Source: Knufia peltigerae (taxonomy: Eukaryota > Ascomycota > Eurotiomycetes > Chaetothyriales > Trichomeriaceae). Taken from it: a DNA stretch of 47,318 bases. Position 1 is the first letter of the stretch, and each line of letters begins with the position of its first letter. The stretch covers positions 1-47,318 of the forward strand of contig JAPDRN010000195.1 in assembly GCA_030247855.1 (NCBI GenBank), given 5' to 3'. The translations under genes and the position numbers were made by a program. The notes below the pieces were generated by a model that saw nothing but the letters and a program-made list of their open reading frames with translations, made no database searches and was not told the origin of the DNA. Below, in pieces: positions 44,577 to 47,318 of this stretch.

Positions 44577-45993
44577 CTATCCTAACCTTGATTCTCCGAG
44601 GACAACACCGTCGTCGTGTTCGGCCGTCGCCGTCGTGGTCGTAGTCGTGGTCGCCGCCGACATTGTCATTTTCGAATCTCCGTCGCGGTGTTGGCCGATG
44701 TCGTCCTCGGTCTGCCCGTCGCTGCTCGAGGCGTCCTCGACGTACAGCTCCGAGGTTTTGGTGGCGACGCCGGCCTCGCGGAGCCTCTTGCGCATGCGCC
44801 GCCGCTCGTCGTCCTGCCACCTCGCCAGCGCGGCGGCGGCGTGCACGCGGAACCCAAAGACCTTGGGCTCGTGGCGCCGGCGGGTCTTTGTCGGCACGAG
44901 GGCCGGGTAGACCTGGAAGAGGATGTTGTGGAAGCTGGACCCGAAGTAGGCCCCGTCGATGGCGGCGTGGCGCGACGACTTCGGGTTGTAAATGTCCTCG
45001 CACTTGGCGCAAAAGAGCTTGACCGTCTTCAGGCCCGGGTTGTCGCTCGGCCCGAAGGGCAGCAGAGGGTGGCTATCGCAGAGGACCCGAGGGCAGCGTC
45101 CGAAGTCGCACTTTTTGAACTTGTCCACCATCTTGGCCAGGCCGCGGGTGGTGACGATGTACCGCGCGTGGACGAGACCATAGAGGTGGCGGGCGGATTT
45201 CTCGATGGTCTCGCGCATGTCGTCGTCGCAGTCGAGGTCGAAGACGTCGGTGATCAGGTCCAGAGCATGTTGGTAGTAGTGTACCTCGGTGTTGAGACCC
45301 GTGAGGTTGAACCGGTCCGTGATGTACTCTTCGTCGATCTCGCAAAAGTATTCGTTTCCTCGGGACGATATGAACTGTGGGGGGTGAGAGTGAATGCGTT
45401 AGTCTTTGGATTCTGCGGGAAACATGACAGAAGAGAAAAGGACAAGGCGGTAGTATTGAAATGGCGAGTTGTGAGACAAAAAGCGAAATCAAAAGAGTGA
45501 GGTTTTGGTCTGAAGGTTAGTTCGTAGTCCGGTACGAATATCCATCTCAATCATGGGATTCGACAGAGTATATCTTGTTCTTTTTTGTGTCTTTTGTGCA
45601 TTCACGGATGCGTGCCCGGCAGATCGATGCCTCGCCAGGAGCCTCGAAAACCCAAAGATTGACTAGATGTCGGGCACTCATCACTTTGATAGCGTCCCCA
45701 GATATTGGCTGGAATAGTGACATCGATCCAGGCAATCTTCGAATTTGTGATCCCAGACGATCTTCGTTTGGCTTGTATTCCTGCTGACGCCGACGCGGGG
45801 GCGGTCACCGTCTCTCGCAGCCTCATTCTCAACTTACCACATCCAAACTTTCTTTTACCTCCACAACTCCATGCAGAGCAAATTTTTCAAGATGGCAAAA
45901 GGAAAAGGACAGGAAAGGAAAGTTCGTACGTACCCAGTCTCGCCAGTAACTCGTGTAGTCACTATCAGTTTCTGACTGAAAGTCCACGTTCAT
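44577..45993 (-). CDS. CKB1: Casein kinase 2 regulatory (beta) subunit
   Basis: CK2 beta dimers bind two catalytic alpha subunits and control stability and substrate choice of this acidophilic kinase, in nucleus and cytosol. Exons complement(44577..45374, 45934..45993) give 285 residues. The first exon encodes only 20 residues (MNVDFQSETDSDYTSYWRDW), joined in phase 0 to FISSRGNEYFCEIDEEYITD; this junction matches the conserved CK2 beta start. The intron is 559 nt (GTACGT...CAG), far longer than others in the window. The zinc site is Cys114/Cys119 (CPRVLC) and Cys142/Cys145 (CAKC), followed by the invariant NPKSSRHAAIDGAYFG. The Arg/Glu-rich and Thr-rich tail after about 205 is a fungal extension without clear fold. 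The gene is divergent from the one at 46641. Confidence 0.95.
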
Positions 45994-46640
45994 CTTGGTG
46001 GCATAAAATCTCTGGAGCGGGAGGTGGTGACGTGGACAATGTCAATTATTTCAGACGGGTGAGATGGTTTGAAAAGGGATACGCCCAATTGATGTGTGCA
46101 AAGGAAGACAGCAAGGACGTTCTTTAGTTGTTCTGAAGATGTTTTGCAACAACGTGGAAAGTGATTCAAGGGTTCTCAATTTGGATTGACGTGATGTGAT
46201 GATATGCTTCACTGTACAACTTTCACGACTACGGCACCGCACCAAGACCAGGATTGGCATTCATCTCTGCCGTCTCCTTGACGCCAATCCAACTTTGGAA
46301 ATGATATTTATCCGTCCCTCTGGACTTATTTATCCGAACCATCCTCACCGCCCGACTCGTACCGGCCATCAGGCTTTACGAAGGGGGGCTTCAGCCTCGT
46401 CAGTCGATTGTACCCATTCATTGTTTTGTTCAGTGAATGTGGACAATACGTTCATTCACGCGCATCTACCACGCCATGCCTCTTACGGATGCCAGCTTCG
46501 CCTTGGCGATGGTTACTGTACAGCAGTGGTTAAAATGGCGACTGAATCGTCGGTACAAATAAGTGATTCATCTCACCGAGACTCACTTGTTCTTCTTCTT
46601 TTTCTCTTTTTGATATCGGTCGACAAAAGAACAAACAAAA
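45994..46640. other. Divergent promoter, CK2 beta and zinc-finger-like gene
   Basis: About 650 bp between two divergent starts. A pyrimidine-rich stretch (about 46588-46615) precedes the plus-strand start. No gene is seen. Confidence 0.55.
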
Positions 46641-47192
46641 ATGTCGACAGCAGCGACAACCAGTGGAGAGGAGGTCTCCCACAGCGACAACACCAGCAGC
46701 AACAACAACAGCCAGAGCGAGATGGCCCTGGTCGGCGGCGCGATTGGAGCTGGCTCAAACCACCGTCGTCCCTCGGGTCCTTACGACACTCGCCCGCCTC
46801 CTCCTCCTCCTCCCCCACCTCCCATCCAACAACAACCACCACCGCCGCCACCACCAGCAACAGGTCTGGTGTTCAACAGGGGGTCCACTCGGGTACCCAT
46901 CCTGTACAACTCGACAATCACCGCCATAGTGGCTCATGTCACTATCCGGGCGGGATACAGGATGGCGGATAGGCCGTACGCCTATCAGTGCGAGAGGTGT
47001 GGTAGGAGACATCGTCACATTGGCGATTTCCACCGCCACATGAGACAGCTGGAGGGCAGGGAGGGATTTCGGGTGGTTCGGGCGGTGCCCCAGATGGAGA
47101 TGGTGTGGTATGGGGTGGATGATGCCGGTTACCGGTACATGGGTCCGTTGTTGAGGCCCGGGCTGCAGCCCTTGGAGAGGAGGCGTCGATAG
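46641..47192 (+). CDS. Proline-rich protein with a degenerate C2H2-like finger
   Basis: A single-exon frame of 183 residues with a good A-rich start context. Residues about 1-50 are Ser/Thr/Asn-rich, followed by two polyproline runs (about 52-62 and 67-73, bridged by Gln) that could bind SH3, WW or profilin-type partners. The C-terminal half looks folded. YQCERCGRRHRHIGDFHRHM (about 114-133) fits C-x2-C with the first zinc histidine of a C2H2 finger in place, but the second histidine position is occupied by another residue (Leu/Glu region). A basic RRRR tail ends the protein. I do not recognise a named family. It may be DNA- or RNA-binding, but that is inference. Confidence 0.62.
   Translation: MSTAATTSGEEVSHSDNTSSNNNSQSEMALVGGAIGAGSNHRRPSGPYDTRPPPPPPPPPPIQQQPPPPPPPATGLVFNRGSTRVPILYNSTITAIVAHVTIRAGYRMADRPYAYQCERCGRRHRHIGDFHRHMRQLEGREGFRVVRAVPQMEMVWYGVDDAGYRYMGPLLRPGLQPLERRRR
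46794..46858 (+). repeat. CCN/CCT repeat coding for polyproline
   Basis: A cytosine-rich trinucleotide tract inside the last gene encodes two proline runs separated by glutamines. Such tracts change length readily by slippage. Confidence 0.8.
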
Positions 47193-47318
47193 TCGAGGCG
47201 AGCACTAGAGACGCATGGAAGGGGGGGTGGGCGTGTGTGTGTCTTGTCCTCCGAGGGTGAGGTGTTCACCCCGATGCCAATCCCATTCCCAGGAGTGACC
47301 CCATGATCCGTACCCCCC
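47193..47318. other. Right-edge sequence
   Basis: This is the short 3' flank of the last gene, with a G-run and a GTGTGTGTGT tract near 47231-47242. Nothing else is seen. Confidence 0.5.

Overview
The window looks like nuclear DNA of a filamentous ascomycete (Pezizomycotina). Its genes carry short introns of about 50-100 nt with GTAAGT-like donors and CTAAC/CTGAC-like branch sites. Several genes have their closest recognisable relatives in filamentous fungi: a TRAPPC11-type subunit, an RXT2-like Rpd3L subunit, a divergent 14-3-3-like protein and an mpaB-type oxygenase. An order such as Chaetothyriales is possible, but I cannot fix the taxon from sequence alone. The set is mostly housekeeping. 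I see no biosynthetic cluster, transposon, CRISPR array or convincing tRNA/rRNA gene.

Layout from left to right. A mitochondrial P5C dehydrogenase (PUT2, -), an mpaB/rubber-oxygenase-fold protein (-), and a mitochondrial fused succinyl-CoA-synthetase-like protein (-). Then a small charged conserved protein (+), SUMO (-) and a weak secreted-protein candidate (-). A secreted serine beta-lactamase/esterase-like protein (+) follows, then a stretch with a possible relic gene (-). Next come an F-box protein broken by a frameshift (+), a divergent 14-3-3-like protein (-), about 3 kb without a supported gene, ataxin-2/Pbp1 (-) and the Kin1-type kinase (-). Then a G-patch splicing-linked protein (+), the HUT1 ER nucleotide-sugar transporter (+), a hypothetical protein (-), TRAPPC11 (+), OPI3 phospholipid methyltransferase (+), RXT2 (+), casein kinase 2 beta (-), and a proline-rich protein with a degenerate zinc finger (+).

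The genes fall into ordinary cell functions: mitochondrial metabolism (PUT2, SCS-like), secretory pathway and membranes (HUT1, TRAPPC11, OPI3), signalling (Kin1, CK2 beta, 14-3-3-like), RNA (Pbp1, G-patch), and chromatin or protein modification (RXT2, SUMO). They do not look like one pathway.

The most unusual item is the succinyl-CoA-synthetase-like fusion at 5197-7344. It keeps the phosphohistidine alpha half, but its beta half has lost the N-terminal lobe of the ATP-grasp domain and, by my alignment from memory, the Mg-ATP ligands. Other points of interest are a 14-3-3 fold with a long insert and replaced phosphate-binding residues, a 17-nt exon in OPI3, a tandem NAGNAG acceptor in RXT2, two stop-free introns whose length is a multiple of three, two decayed or ambiguous genes near 15.4-17.4 kb, and a repeated 9-mer (TACTCCGTA) seen only between genes.
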